A stretch of DNA of 61,333 nucleotides from Acidimicrobiia bacterium. GTDB lineage: Bacteria > Actinomycetota > Acidimicrobiia > Spongiisociales > UBA5794. The stretch covers positions 1 through 61,333 of the forward strand of contig DASWKR010000056.1 of NCBI GenBank assembly GCA_036396535.1, read 5' to 3'. The position numbers were made by a program, and so were the translations under genes. Each line of letters begins with the position of its first letter. The stretch's first letter is position 1. Below, in pieces: positions 34,264 to 42,256 of this stretch. The notes beneath the pieces are model-generated. The model worked only from the letters and a program-made list of their open reading frames with translations, was not told where the DNA came from and did no database searches.

Positions 34264-35943
34264 TCACTGCGTGACGGCGAGCGGCGCCAGTGCCTCGATC
34301 TCCGTCACGACGTCGACCACCGCCGGCCGTCCGGAGGCGAACGCCCTGTCGAGGGCCGGGCCGATCTGGTCCGGCTTCTCCACCCGAATGCCCACGGCGC
34401 CGATGTGCTCGGCGAGCGCTGCGAAATCGACATCGGTGAATTCCCACAGCTCCTTGCGGGCCCGCTCCGTCTGCTTGCCTCCGTACGCCCGATCGAATCC
34501 GCGCAGCGACTGGTTGCCGGAGTGGTTGTTGTTGACGACGGTCACCGAGGCGATGTTCCACCGAACCGCCGTCTCGATCTCGGCAACGTGGTACCAGAAC
34601 CCCGAGTCGCCCGTGAAGCAGACAACCGGACGATCGGGAACGCCGCACTTCACTCCGAGCGAGGCCGGGAAGGCCCACCCCAGGTGGCCGGCGGAGCGCA
34701 CGTAGCTCTGTGTCGTAGCCCGCGTGTCGAAAATGCCCCCCATCCACATTCCGGCGTGGCCGGTGTCGACGACGACGAACACGTCGTCGGGCGCGTGGTC
34801 CGTGAGCTCGGCGCACAGCCGCTCCGGGCGGATCGGGACGTCCGCGGAGCCGAGGAGGGGGGAAACCTCGTCGCGCCACCCGTCGACGGCGGCGGCCGCC
34901 CGTGCCACCCACCCGGTTCGATCGACGCCCGGATCGGCACCGACCTCGGCGGTCATCAGCCGGAGGACCGACCTGGCGTCCCCGTTGACGGCCACGACCG
35001 GCGGGTAGTTGCGGCCGATCACTTCCGGATCGATGTCGATCTGGATGCACGGCGTCCCGATCGGCGGCACCTGCCAGAAGTGCGTCGTCATCCCGGCGGC
35101 GCTCGTCCCGACGAAGCACACGAGGTCGGCCTGGTTCACGATGCGGTTGGCCGGCGCCCTGGAATACGTGCCGACGACCCCGAGCGCCAGAGGATGCGTG
35201 CCCGGGATCGTGTCCTTGCCGTTGAGGGAGGTGGCCACCGGGATCCGGAGACGCTCCGCGAGGGCGACGAGGTCTGCGGCCGCCAACGAGGCGCGCACCC
35301 CGCCGCCCGAGATGATCACGGGCCGATGCGCGGCCCGGAGCTGTGACACTGCGCGCCGCACCACCTCGGCGTCGCCGGGCACCGGCCGGTGGGGGGGCAC
35401 CGCCGTGTACTCCTGCTCGACGGAGGCGTCCATGTCGGCTTCGTCCAGGTCGACCTGCCCCTCGTTACCGCGGAACTGGAGGTGCACCGGGCCGGGCGCT
35501 CCGGTGGTCGCCACCCGGAACGCCTGACGGAGCATGTCGGGGAAGCGCTCCACCGAGTCGACCGTGGCGTTCCACTTGGTCACCTGCTCGAACCCCGGAA
35601 GGTCGTCCACCTCCTGGTAGACCCCGCGGAACTTCGTGTGCGGGTCACGGCCACCCGTGAAGGCGATCACCGGCGAATGAGCCAAATGGGCGTCCCGCAG
35701 CCCGGCAGCCAGGTTGAGAGCCCCGACGACCTGCGCCATGCAGACGCCCGGCCTTCCCGATGCCCTGGCGTATCCGTCGGCCATGTAGGCGGCGGGCTTC
35801 TCACCGTGTGGCCTGACCCTCTTGATGTCGGTGAGCCGCTCGATCTCCGCCATCGTGCGACGGAGAACAGCCGGGACGTGGAAGACGTGGGTCACGCCGT
35901 ACCCGTCGAGCATGCCCGCCATGACCTCGGCGCCCGTTGCCAT
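34264..35943 (-). CDS. TPP-dependent enzyme, acetolactate synthase-like (2)
   Basis: 559-residue TPP enzyme, a distant paralogue of the convergent one. Catalytic Glu in RPHGEKPAAYMADGYA near 44-59; TPP motif GDSGFWYHVAEIE near 445 ending NNNHSGNQ near 471. GDSG and NNNHSG are unlike true acetolactate synthase and closer to oxalyl-CoA/2-hydroxyacyl lyase or cyclic diketone hydrolase branches, but no branch is certain. It follows the MaoC genes directly with no spacer, so it belongs to the 37950-34264 operon with two hydratases and an acyl-CoA dehydrogenase. Confidence 0.85.
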   Translation of the reverse strand: MATGAEVMAGMLDGYGVTHVFHVPAVLRRTMAEIERLTDIKRVRPHGEKPAAYMADGYARASGRPGVCMAQVVGALNLAAGLRDAHLAHSPVIAFTGGRDPHTKFRGVYQEVDDLPGFEQVTKWNATVDSVERFPDMLRQAFRVATTGAPGPVHLQFRGNEGQVDLDEADMDASVEQEYTAVPPHRPVPGDAEVVRRAVSQLRAAHRPVIISGGGVRASLAAADLVALAERLRIPVATSLNGKDTIPGTHPLALGVVGTYSRAPANRIVNQADLVCFVGTSAAGMTTHFWQVPPIGTPCIQIDIDPEVIGRNYPPVVAVNGDARSVLRLMTAEVGADPGVDRTGWVARAAAAVDGWRDEVSPLLGSADVPIRPERLCAELTDHAPDDVFVVVDTGHAGMWMGGIFDTRATTQSYVRSAGHLGWAFPASLGVKCGVPDRPVVCFTGDSGFWYHVAEIETAVRWNIASVTVVNNNHSGNQSLRGFDRAYGGKQTERARKELWEFTDVDFAALAEHIGAVGIRVEKPDQIGPALDRAFASGRPAVVDVVTEIEALAPLAVTQ

Positions 35944-36327
35944 CTACACCTCCTCGAAGACCGCATGGCCCTCGGTCGTGACGGTCCCGTCTGCCTTCCT
36001 CGCCCACACCTCGACGGTCACGAGCCCACCTGCTGCGTCGACAACGGTGCCACCGCACGTGAGCGTGTCGCCGAGATGAGCCGGCGCGGTGTGGCGATAC
36101 ATGATCGAGGCGAGGCGCCGCGGCCGCATGGCCGCCACGGCTGTCTGCATCAGGTACACGCCCTGGAGGGGTCCGTGGATGAGGAGGCCGGGGTGGCCGT
36201 CGTGTTCGGTGGCGAACGGCACGTCGTAGTGGATGCGGTGCACGAGCCAGGCAGCCGCGCTGAACATGAAGAGGTCGGCGGCCGTCGGGGTCCGCTCGAC
36301 GGGCGGGATCTCGGTGCCCGGGGTCAT
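35944..36327 (-). CDS. MaoC-like dehydratase, C-terminal-type half (hot-dog)
   Basis: 127-residue hot-dog protein. HRIHYD near 31 and HPGLLIHGPLQGVYL near 45-59 match the catalytic half of MaoC/mesaconyl-CoA hydratase-like proteins. It overlaps the other half-size MaoC gene by ATGA, so the two should form a heterodimeric hydratase equal to a double hot-dog enzyme. Likely substrate is an alpha,beta-unsaturated acyl-CoA. With CitE and a CoA-transferase nearby, mesaconyl- or itaconyl-CoA-like substrates are attractive candidates (inference). Confidence 0.82.
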   Translation of the reverse strand: MTPGTEIPPVERTPTAADLFMFSAAAWLVHRIHYDVPFATEHDGHPGLLIHGPLQGVYLMQTAVAAMRPRRLASIMYRHTAPAHLGDTLTCGGTVVDAAGGLVTVEVWARKADGTVTTEGHAVFEEV

Positions 36328-36806
36328 CGGTAGATGCGGGTGAAGCGCTCTCGCATGACGAGATCACCCTCCTGGTTGTGGAACGTGAACTCGGTCGTCA
36401 CGAGGGCGAGCGGCCCGGAGCGGCCGTGCTTCTCGGTGAGGTCGACGATGCGCTTGTCGATGGTGATGGCGTCTCCTGCGCAGATGTCGCTGCCGAACTC
36501 GATGGCGGTCTCGCCTGCCATGGCGCGTCTGGCCGGAAGCGGGGGCACCTCGGCGGACGACGAGCCGTCCGGCTCGAGGTCACCTGCCAGCGTGGTCGCC
36601 TGGACTCGCAGCGTGTACGGGAAGTACACGGGGGCGACGACGTCGCGGTGGCCGGCTGCGACGGCCACTTCGCGATCGAAGTGGATCGGGTCGGTCTCGC
36701 CGATCGCCCTGGCGTAGCGGGCGATGTCGGTCCGGCTGACGGTCACGGTGTGCGGAGGGAACGCCTGCTCCGCCCAACGCCTCGCCTCATTCGTGACGAG
36801 TGCCAC
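36324..36806 (-). CDS. MaoC-like dehydratase, N-terminal-type half (FAS1-like)
   Basis: 160-residue hot-dog protein of the FAS1-like dehydratase type. ARAIGETDPIHFDREVA near 32-48 and VVAPVYFPYTLRV near 56 are the usual N-half segments. The Asp/His hydratase dyad is normally in the partner half, so this chain is probably structural and substrate-binding. It lies one base after the acyl-CoA dehydrogenase gene and overlaps the second half-gene, so all four genes from 37950 to 34264 should be on one transcript. Confidence 0.82.
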   Translation of the reverse strand: MALVTNEARRWAEQAFPPHTVTVSRTDIARYARAIGETDPIHFDREVAVAAGHRDVVAPVYFPYTLRVQATTLAGDLEPDGSSSAEVPPLPARRAMAGETAIEFGSDICAGDAITIDKRIVDLTEKHGRSGPLALVTTEFTFHNQEGDLVMRERFTRIYR

Positions 36807-36807
36807 G

Positions 36808-37950
36808 TCACAGGCCCATCGTCTTGGCGATGATGTTGCGCTGGATGTCGGACGTGCCCGCTCCGATCACGCCGAGCCTGGACTCCCGGTAGTGGCGCTG
36901 CAGGTCGTACTCCATCGTGTACCCGTATCCGCCGAGCACCTGGAGCCCCATGTCGGCGACCGACTTGTACGCCTCACAGGCGTACAGCTTCAAGATGGCG
37001 GCGTCCCGGGTGGTGGCCGAACCCGTGTCGAGCCGCGAGGCATAGCGGTACACGAGCATCTCGGAGATCTCGGTGAGCATCTGCATCTCGGCAAGACGGT
37101 GGCTGACGGCCTGGAACTCCGATATCGGGCGATCGAACTGCTTGCGCTCCTTGGCGTATGCGATCGAGTCGGCCAGCGCCGCCTGGGCTGCCCCCGTTCG
37201 AGCCGCCGACAGGCACAGCCGCTCATAGCGCAGGTAGACGCCCAGGTCCGCCCAGCCCTCGTGGAGCCTCCCGAGCATCCTGCTCCTGGGCACCCTCACG
37301 TCGTCGAAGAAGACCATGGCGGTCCCGAGCGGCCAATGGCCGAGGGTCTCGATCTCAGTGGCGCTCACGCCGGGCGAGTCCGTGTCGACGACGAAGTTCG
37401 TGATGCCGTGGTGCTTCTTGCCATCCGTCGACGTCCTGGTGGCGACCAGGTCGTAGTCGCTCGCCTTGAACCCCGAGGTGAACACCTTCTGGCCGTTGAG
37501 CACGAAGTCGTCCCCGTCGGCGACCGCCGACAGGGAGATCGAGGCGGCGTCCGATCCGGCCTGCGGCTCTGTGAGCGAGAAGCAGATCGTCTTCTCACCT
37601 GCAGCGATCTGCGGGAGCAGCTCGGCCTTCAGCGCGTCCGATGCGTCACGGCCGATGGCGAGTCCGCCCCACGTGACGGTGCGGAACACCCAGAACGAGA
37701 GGTCGAGGAACACCCTGCCGAGCTCGTGGAGCAGGATGGCGACGTCGACCGCACCCCCGCCTGCCCCCCCGTGCTCTTCGGCGATGTTGATCCCGAGCCA
37801 TCCCTGCTCGCCGAGCTTGTCGTACATCTGGCGCGGCGGGCGGTGCTCCCGATCGCACTCCCGAACGTACTGGCGCGAGATCTCCCGTTCGCAGAAGTCA
37901 CGGACCGTCGAACGGAACAGATCCTGCTCCTGGGTGAGATCCGTCTCCAA
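36808..37950 (-). CDS. Acyl-CoA dehydrogenase
   Basis: 380-residue flavoprotein. CFSLTEPQAGSDAA near 122-135 binds flavin and substrate, and YERLCLSAARTG near 222, QFQAV-type helix ISEFQAVSHRLAEMQ near 255 and QVLGGYGYTMEYDLQRHYR near 337 are the C-terminal family motifs. After the last motif GAGTSDIQRNIIA closes the fold. The expected catalytic Glu lies in the GYGYTMEY segment. The TTG start at 37950 is chosen because METDLTQEQDLF matches family N-termini and a GGGGG site precedes it; a GTG at 37983 is the alternative. Head of the minus-strand CoA operon. Confidence 0.88.
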   Translation of the reverse strand: METDLTQEQDLFRSTVRDFCEREISRQYVRECDREHRPPRQMYDKLGEQGWLGINIAEEHGGAGGGAVDVAILLHELGRVFLDLSFWVFRTVTWGGLAIGRDASDALKAELLPQIAAGEKTICFSLTEPQAGSDAASISLSAVADGDDFVLNGQKVFTSGFKASDYDLVATRTSTDGKKHHGITNFVVDTDSPGVSATEIETLGHWPLGTAMVFFDDVRVPRSRMLGRLHEGWADLGVYLRYERLCLSAARTGAAQAALADSIAYAKERKQFDRPISEFQAVSHRLAEMQMLTEISEMLVYRYASRLDTGSATTRDAAILKLYACEAYKSVADMGLQVLGGYGYTMEYDLQRHYRESRLGVIGAGTSDIQRNIIAKTMGL

Positions 37951-37963
37951 GCGGCCCCCGTGA

Positions 37964-37993
37964 TTGACAGCCTTGATCGCCACAGCATATTGT
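37964..37993 (+). promoter_or_regulatory. Sigma70-like promoter of the plus-strand CoA operon
   Basis: TTGACA at 37964-37969 and TATTGT at 37988-37993 are 18 bases apart in the divergent gap between the acyl-CoA dehydrogenase and cyclase genes. Transcription would start near 38000 and give a leader of about 60 bases before the cyclase gene. The consensus -35 is rare in this GC-rich window. Confidence 0.5.
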
Positions 37994-38059
37994 CGGCGCA
38001 GCCAGCAAGCCAGTGTCTCACTAGGCAAGACGGCCGCTCACACGCCGAGACGACCATGG

Positions 38060-39034
38060 ATGGCCATGACGACGCCGAGCATCGACACCGTGCGCGCCCT
38101 CGCCAAGCGCCACTCCAATTGGGGTCGCTGGGGCGACGACGACCAGAAGGGGACGCTCAACCTCATCACCCCCGACCACATCGTCGGCGCCGCTCGCCTC
38201 GTCCGGCAAGGGAAGGCGATCTCCATGGCACTCCCCTTCGACGACGCCGGCCCACAGACGGGTGGGCTGCGCCGGTTCAATCCCATCCACCTGATGCTCC
38301 GTGACGGGGCAGACGTCGTCGCCGGCACGGCCGTTCGCGACTTCTACGGGGGGGTCGACCGGCATTTCAGGGGGACGGACGACCTCGTCATCATGCCGCT
38401 GCAATGCGGTACCCAGTGGGACGCCCTCGGCCACGTCGTGTTCGAGGACCACATCTACAACGGCTTCCCGGCGACCGAGGTGACGAGCCTCGGTGCCCTC
38501 AAGAACGACGTCACCCAAGGCGCCGGGTCGATGGTCGGACGAGGCGTCCTCCTCGACGTCGCCCGGACCATGGGGGTCGAGTGGCTCGAGCCGGGCCACG
38601 CCATCGGAGGCGATGACCTCGACGCCGCCGCCGCCGCCGCAGGAGTCTCCGTCGGGATAGGTGACATCGTGTTCGTCCGCACCGGGGCGATGACCCAGGT
38701 GCGTCGCCGCGGTGCGTGGGGGGACTACGCAGGCGGCGAAGCGGCCGGCCTCGGGCTCGACTCGGTCGATTGGATCGCCGAGCGCAGCGTCTCCGCCGTC
38801 GCCACGGACACGTGGGGCCTGGAGGTGAGGCCCAACGAGACTCCCGACACGAACCAGCCACTCCACATCGTGCTCATCGTCCACATGGGCCTGTGGCTCG
38901 GCGAGATCTTCGACCTCGACCCGATCGCCGCCGACTGCGCCGCCGACGGTGTCTACGAGTTCATGTTCTGCGGGCCTCCGCTGCCTTTCACACGAGCCGT
39001 CGGCTCGCCGCTCAACCCGATGGCGATCAAATGA
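38060..39034 (+). CDS. Cyclase-family metal-dependent hydrolase
   Basis: 324-residue protein of the cyclase/KynB superfamily, metal enzymes that hydrolyse amides or lactones or close rings. It belongs to the long subgroup with GTQWDALGHVVFEDHIYNG near 113-131, where the first His of the classical HxGTHxD metal motif is replaced by Gln. SNWGRWGDDDQKGTLN near 18-33 is the subgroup N-terminus. ATG 38060 or 38066 may start it. It begins the six-gene coupled operon ending at 45518. Ring-opening of a lactone or cyclic diketone is a fair hypothesis. Confidence 0.82.
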   Translation: MAMTTPSIDTVRALAKRHSNWGRWGDDDQKGTLNLITPDHIVGAARLVRQGKAISMALPFDDAGPQTGGLRRFNPIHLMLRDGADVVAGTAVRDFYGGVDRHFRGTDDLVIMPLQCGTQWDALGHVVFEDHIYNGFPATEVTSLGALKNDVTQGAGSMVGRGVLLDVARTMGVEWLEPGHAIGGDDLDAAAAAAGVSVGIGDIVFVRTGAMTQVRRRGAWGDYAGGEAAGLGLDSVDWIAERSVSAVATDTWGLEVRPNETPDTNQPLHIVLIVHMGLWLGEIFDLDPIAADCAADGVYEFMFCGPPLPFTRAVGSPLNPMAIK

Positions 39035-39044
39035 GCCGGGCGTG

Positions 39045-39941
39045 ATGCACCCGATCCGCTCGATGTTGTTCACGCCTGGCCACCGCAGAGACCTCATCGA
39101 GAAGGCGATCCGCTCCGGAGCGGACGCCGTCATCGTCGACCTCGAGGACGCGGTGGCGATCGGCGAGAAGTCGAGCGCCAGGGATGGCCTCGCCGACCTC
39201 CCCGACTCCACCGTTCCCCTCTTCGTGCGTACGAACGGGCCGGAGACGGCGATGTTCTGGGAAGACGTCGTCGCATGCGGGCTGGCCGGCGTCGCCGGCA
39301 TCGTCATCCCGAAGGCGGAGCACGCCGAGCTGCTCACGGCCGTGGACGGCGCCCTGCGCGCCATCGAGATGACGAGCGGGCACGAGGTCGGCTCGATCGT
39401 CGTGGTCCCCCTCATCGAGAGCGCCATCGGCGTGCGCAACACGTACGACATGATGCTGGCGGCCGACCGGGTCACCACCGTCATGTTCGGAGGTGGCGAG
39501 CAGGGCGACCTCGTCGCCGACTTGGGAGTCGAGTGGACCCCTGAGGGGACGGGGCTCCACCACGCCCGGGCAAGGGTCCTGCTCGAGGCGAGGGCCGCCG
39601 GAGTGACCGACCCCATCGACGCCGTGTTCATGGACTTCAGGAACCTCGAAGCCCTCGACGTCGAGGCGCAGCTCGTCCGCAGGCTCGGCTATGTCGGGAA
39701 AGTCGCGATCCATCCGGCCCAGGTCCCGGTGATCAACGAGGTGTTCACGCCTTCCGCCGCCGAGGTCGCCCACCACCGCCGCATCATCGAAGAGTTCGAG
39801 AGAGCCCTCGCCTCGGGATCGGCGTCGATCGCAGTCGACGGGAAGATGGTCGACTACGCCGTAGCTCGAGTAGCCCGTGCCGTGCTGGCGCGTGCCGAGC
39901 TGGCCGAGCACGCTGCCGCCCGAGCCGAAGGAGCGTCGTGA
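39045..39941 (+). CDS. CitE-like acyl-CoA lyase (HpcH/HpaI aldolase family)
   Basis: 298-residue TIM-barrel lyase. LFTPGHRRDLIEKA near 8-21, VDLEDAV near 33-39, the metal/substrate Glu in PLIESAIGVRN near 124 and GGEQGDLVADLG near 150 are CitE/Mcl signatures; AIHPAQVPVINEVFTPS near 226 closes the site. Homologues cleave citramalyl-CoA, malyl-CoA or other beta-hydroxyacyl-CoA to acetyl-CoA and a 2-oxo acid. The ATG at 39045 follows a GTG in frame. Placed with MaoC halves and a CoA-transferase, it resembles the last step of C5-dicarboxylate (itaconate/mesaconate) catabolism. Confidence 0.87.
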   Translation: MHPIRSMLFTPGHRRDLIEKAIRSGADAVIVDLEDAVAIGEKSSARDGLADLPDSTVPLFVRTNGPETAMFWEDVVACGLAGVAGIVIPKAEHAELLTAVDGALRAIEMTSGHEVGSIVVVPLIESAIGVRNTYDMMLAADRVTTVMFGGGEQGDLVADLGVEWTPEGTGLHHARARVLLEARAAGVTDPIDAVFMDFRNLEALDVEAQLVRRLGYVGKVAIHPAQVPVINEVFTPSAAEVAHHRRIIEEFERALASGSASIAVDGKMVDYAVARVARAVLARAELAEHAAARAEGAS

Positions 39942-41050
39942 TGGCGAGCACGTCGAATCGCACCAGGTACATCGATGGCGGGGTCGGCGTCGCCGTCATC
40001 GGCTCCGGCTCGATCGGGACGCTACGCGCCCAGATCGCCCACCGCCACCCTTCGGTCGACTTCATCGGGGTGTGCGACGTCGTCGACGAGAGGGCGCGGC
40101 GTCTCGGCGAGGCCTGCTCGGCCGATGCCGTGACGCACGATGCCCGAGAGTTGATCGAGAGGGACGAGGTCGACTGCGTGATCGTCGCTTCGACCGAGGA
40201 CAGCCACTTCGAGCCCGCCATGGCGGCGATCCAGGCAGGCAAGCACCTCCTCATCGAGAAGCCGTTCACCATCCTGCCGAGCGAGGGTGAGAAACTGCTC
40301 GCGGCGGCCGACGAATACGGCGTGTACGTGTACACGGGGTTCACCCAGCGCTTCAGGCGGCGCTACCTGGCCATCAAGGAGCACGTGAACCAGGGGTATG
40401 TCGGGGATGTGACGAGCGCCAAGGCGACGATCTACCTCACCCAGGCAGTGGCCCGCTCGGTGATCTCGAGGGCGGGCACGACGACGCCTTCGATCAACAC
40501 CATGACCTACCTCTTCGACCTGCTCATCTGGTATTTGGGCGGCGCCAAGCCGGTATCGGCATACGCGGCGGGCGGCAAGGGCGCCATCCACGAGGAGTAC
40601 GGGTCGCTCGACTCGACGTGGTGCGTGCTGACCTTCGACGGCGGAGCCGTCGCCAACCTCGGCGTGAGCTGGGAGCTGCCGGAGTTCTGGCCGGCATATG
40701 TCGCCTCGATGGACTTCGAGCTGTTCGGCAGAGAGGGTGTCATCAGCGTCAAGGACGACCACCGCGACATTCTCATGGCGTCCCGCAAGCCCGTCCCGGC
40801 TCCGTACACGCCACACGTCACCATGAACGTGGCGATGCTCGGCTCGTACATGCCGGGCGACTGGGCGCTCGGCGAGCATTTCGGCGCCATGCAGGAGGAG
40901 ACCCATGCCTTCGTCAACAGCGTCGGCCAGCGCAGGCAGGACCCGATCTTGGCGACGGGTCGCCAAGGCCTCGACGTGCTGGCGGTCTCGCGAGCCGTCG
41001 ACCAGTCGGCGACGACCGGTGAGGTCGTTGCGATCACCTGGGGGATGTGA
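39941..41050 (+). CDS. Gfo/Idh/MocA-family oxidoreductase (1)
   Basis: 369-residue NAD(P)-dependent dehydrogenase. Rossmann motif AVIGSGSIG near 19-27, the EKPF motif (Glu-Lys-Pro, with the usual catalytic Lys) near 107, and a C-terminal substrate domain. Its closest relative in the window is the dehydrogenase at 53.2 kb: both share TQRFRRR after EKP and a long insertion near the C-terminus. The family oxidises hydroxyls on sugars, inositols and cyclitols. The ATG overlaps the previous stop by one base (TGATG), with AAGGAG upstream. Confidence 0.88.
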   Translation: MASTSNRTRYIDGGVGVAVIGSGSIGTLRAQIAHRHPSVDFIGVCDVVDERARRLGEACSADAVTHDARELIERDEVDCVIVASTEDSHFEPAMAAIQAGKHLLIEKPFTILPSEGEKLLAAADEYGVYVYTGFTQRFRRRYLAIKEHVNQGYVGDVTSAKATIYLTQAVARSVISRAGTTTPSINTMTYLFDLLIWYLGGAKPVSAYAAGGKGAIHEEYGSLDSTWCVLTFDGGAVANLGVSWELPEFWPAYVASMDFELFGREGVISVKDDHRDILMASRKPVPAPYTPHVTMNVAMLGSYMPGDWALGEHFGAMQEETHAFVNSVGQRRQDPILATGRQGLDVLAVSRAVDQSATTGEVVAITWGM

Positions 41051-41053
41051 CCG

Positions 41054-42256
41054 TTGGCGGGCATGCTCGAAGGCGTGACGATCCTCGAGCTCGGGCAGGT
41101 GATCGCCGGCACGTTCGGTGGGGTCATCCTCGCCGATCTGGGCGCTGAGGTCATCAAGATCGAGCCCCCGCGCGGCGACACGGCGCGCAACGCCGGCATC
41201 GCGCCGCTCGGAGGCGAAAGCGCCATCCATCTCTTCATGAACAGGGGCAAGAAGAGCGTGGTCCTCGACCTCAAAGACGAGCAGGGCCTCGAGGTGTTCT
41301 ACCGGCTCGTGGCGTCGGCGGACGTCGTGGTCGACAACTTCCGTCCCGGTGTCATGGCTCGCCTCGGCATCGACCACGAGAGCCTGGTGCGTCACAACCC
41401 GCAGGTCATCACCGTGAGCGTCACCGGGTTCGGCGAGACGGGCCCCCTCAAGGACAAGGCGGCGTTCGATCTCGTCGTCCAGGCGTACAGCGGCCACATG
41501 GACATCACGGGCGAGGCGGGAGGATCGCCCGCCCGCGCCGGAGTCCCTCTCGCCGATCTGAGCGGAGGCATCTACTGCTGCATCGCAGTCCTCGCCGCCC
41601 TCGTCGGACGGTCGCTCCACGGCGAGGGGCGCCACGCAGACGTGGCGATGCTCGACGCCATGATCCACCTGCTGGCTTACGACGCCCTCGATCACCTGAC
41701 GACCGGCGCCAGCGTCGAGCGGCAGGGCTCCGGACATGCCCATATCGTCCCTTGGCAGGCGTTCGCGGCCAGCGATGGACATGTCGTGGTGGCCGCCCGC
41801 GACGAGAAGTTCTGGCAGAACCTCTGTGGCGCCCTCGGGAAACCGGAGCTCAAGTCGGACCCGCGCAGCATCGACAACGCCGCTCGCGTCGCCAATCGGG
41901 ACTGGCTCGTGCCCGTGCTCGAGGAGGCGTTCGCGGCGAGAACGCGAGACGAGTGGATCGCCATCCTCGACGAGAACGACATTCCGTCCGCGCCCGTCAA
42001 CGACCTCGCCTCTCTCTTCTCCGACCCGCACGTCGAGCAGCGCGGCATGATCAAGAGCTACGAGCACCCGACGATCGGGAAGGTGACGTTCCAGCCGAGC
42101 CCCGTGAAGTTCAGCGGCTGGGAGCTGCCGAATCGGCCGGCCCCGATGCTCGGGGAGCACACCGACCAGGTCCTCCTGGAGAGGGCAGGGATCGCCGAGG
42201 GGGATCTTGCGGCTCTCGTCGAGCGCGGCGTCGCCGTCACGTGGCGGCGGGGGTGA
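41054..42256 (+). CDS. Family III CoA-transferase (CaiB/BaiF) (1)
   Basis: 400-residue CoA-transferase that moves CoA between carboxylic acids. LELGQVIAG near 12-20, GAEVIKIEPPRGD near 31-43, the catalytic Asp in VPLADLSGG near 167-175 and HTDQVLLE near the C-terminus are diagnostic. A TTG at 41054 or ATG at 41063 starts it, three or twelve bases after the dehydrogenase stop. It probably activates the acid that is then hydrated and cleaved by the MaoC and CitE proteins, but the acid is unknown. Confidence 0.9.
   Translation: MAGMLEGVTILELGQVIAGTFGGVILADLGAEVIKIEPPRGDTARNAGIAPLGGESAIHLFMNRGKKSVVLDLKDEQGLEVFYRLVASADVVVDNFRPGVMARLGIDHESLVRHNPQVITVSVTGFGETGPLKDKAAFDLVVQAYSGHMDITGEAGGSPARAGVPLADLSGGIYCCIAVLAALVGRSLHGEGRHADVAMLDAMIHLLAYDALDHLTTGASVERQGSGHAHIVPWQAFAASDGHVVVAARDEKFWQNLCGALGKPELKSDPRSIDNAARVANRDWLVPVLEEAFAARTRDEWIAILDENDIPSAPVNDLASLFSDPHVEQRGMIKSYEHPTIGKVTFQPSPVKFSGWELPNRPAPMLGEHTDQVLLERAGIAEGDLAALVERGVAVTWRRG

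Noticed and set aside
37985-37997. GCATATTGTCGG as a fourth copy of the island operator
   Set aside because: Only short pieces match sites A-C and it is better explained as the -10 region of a promoter.
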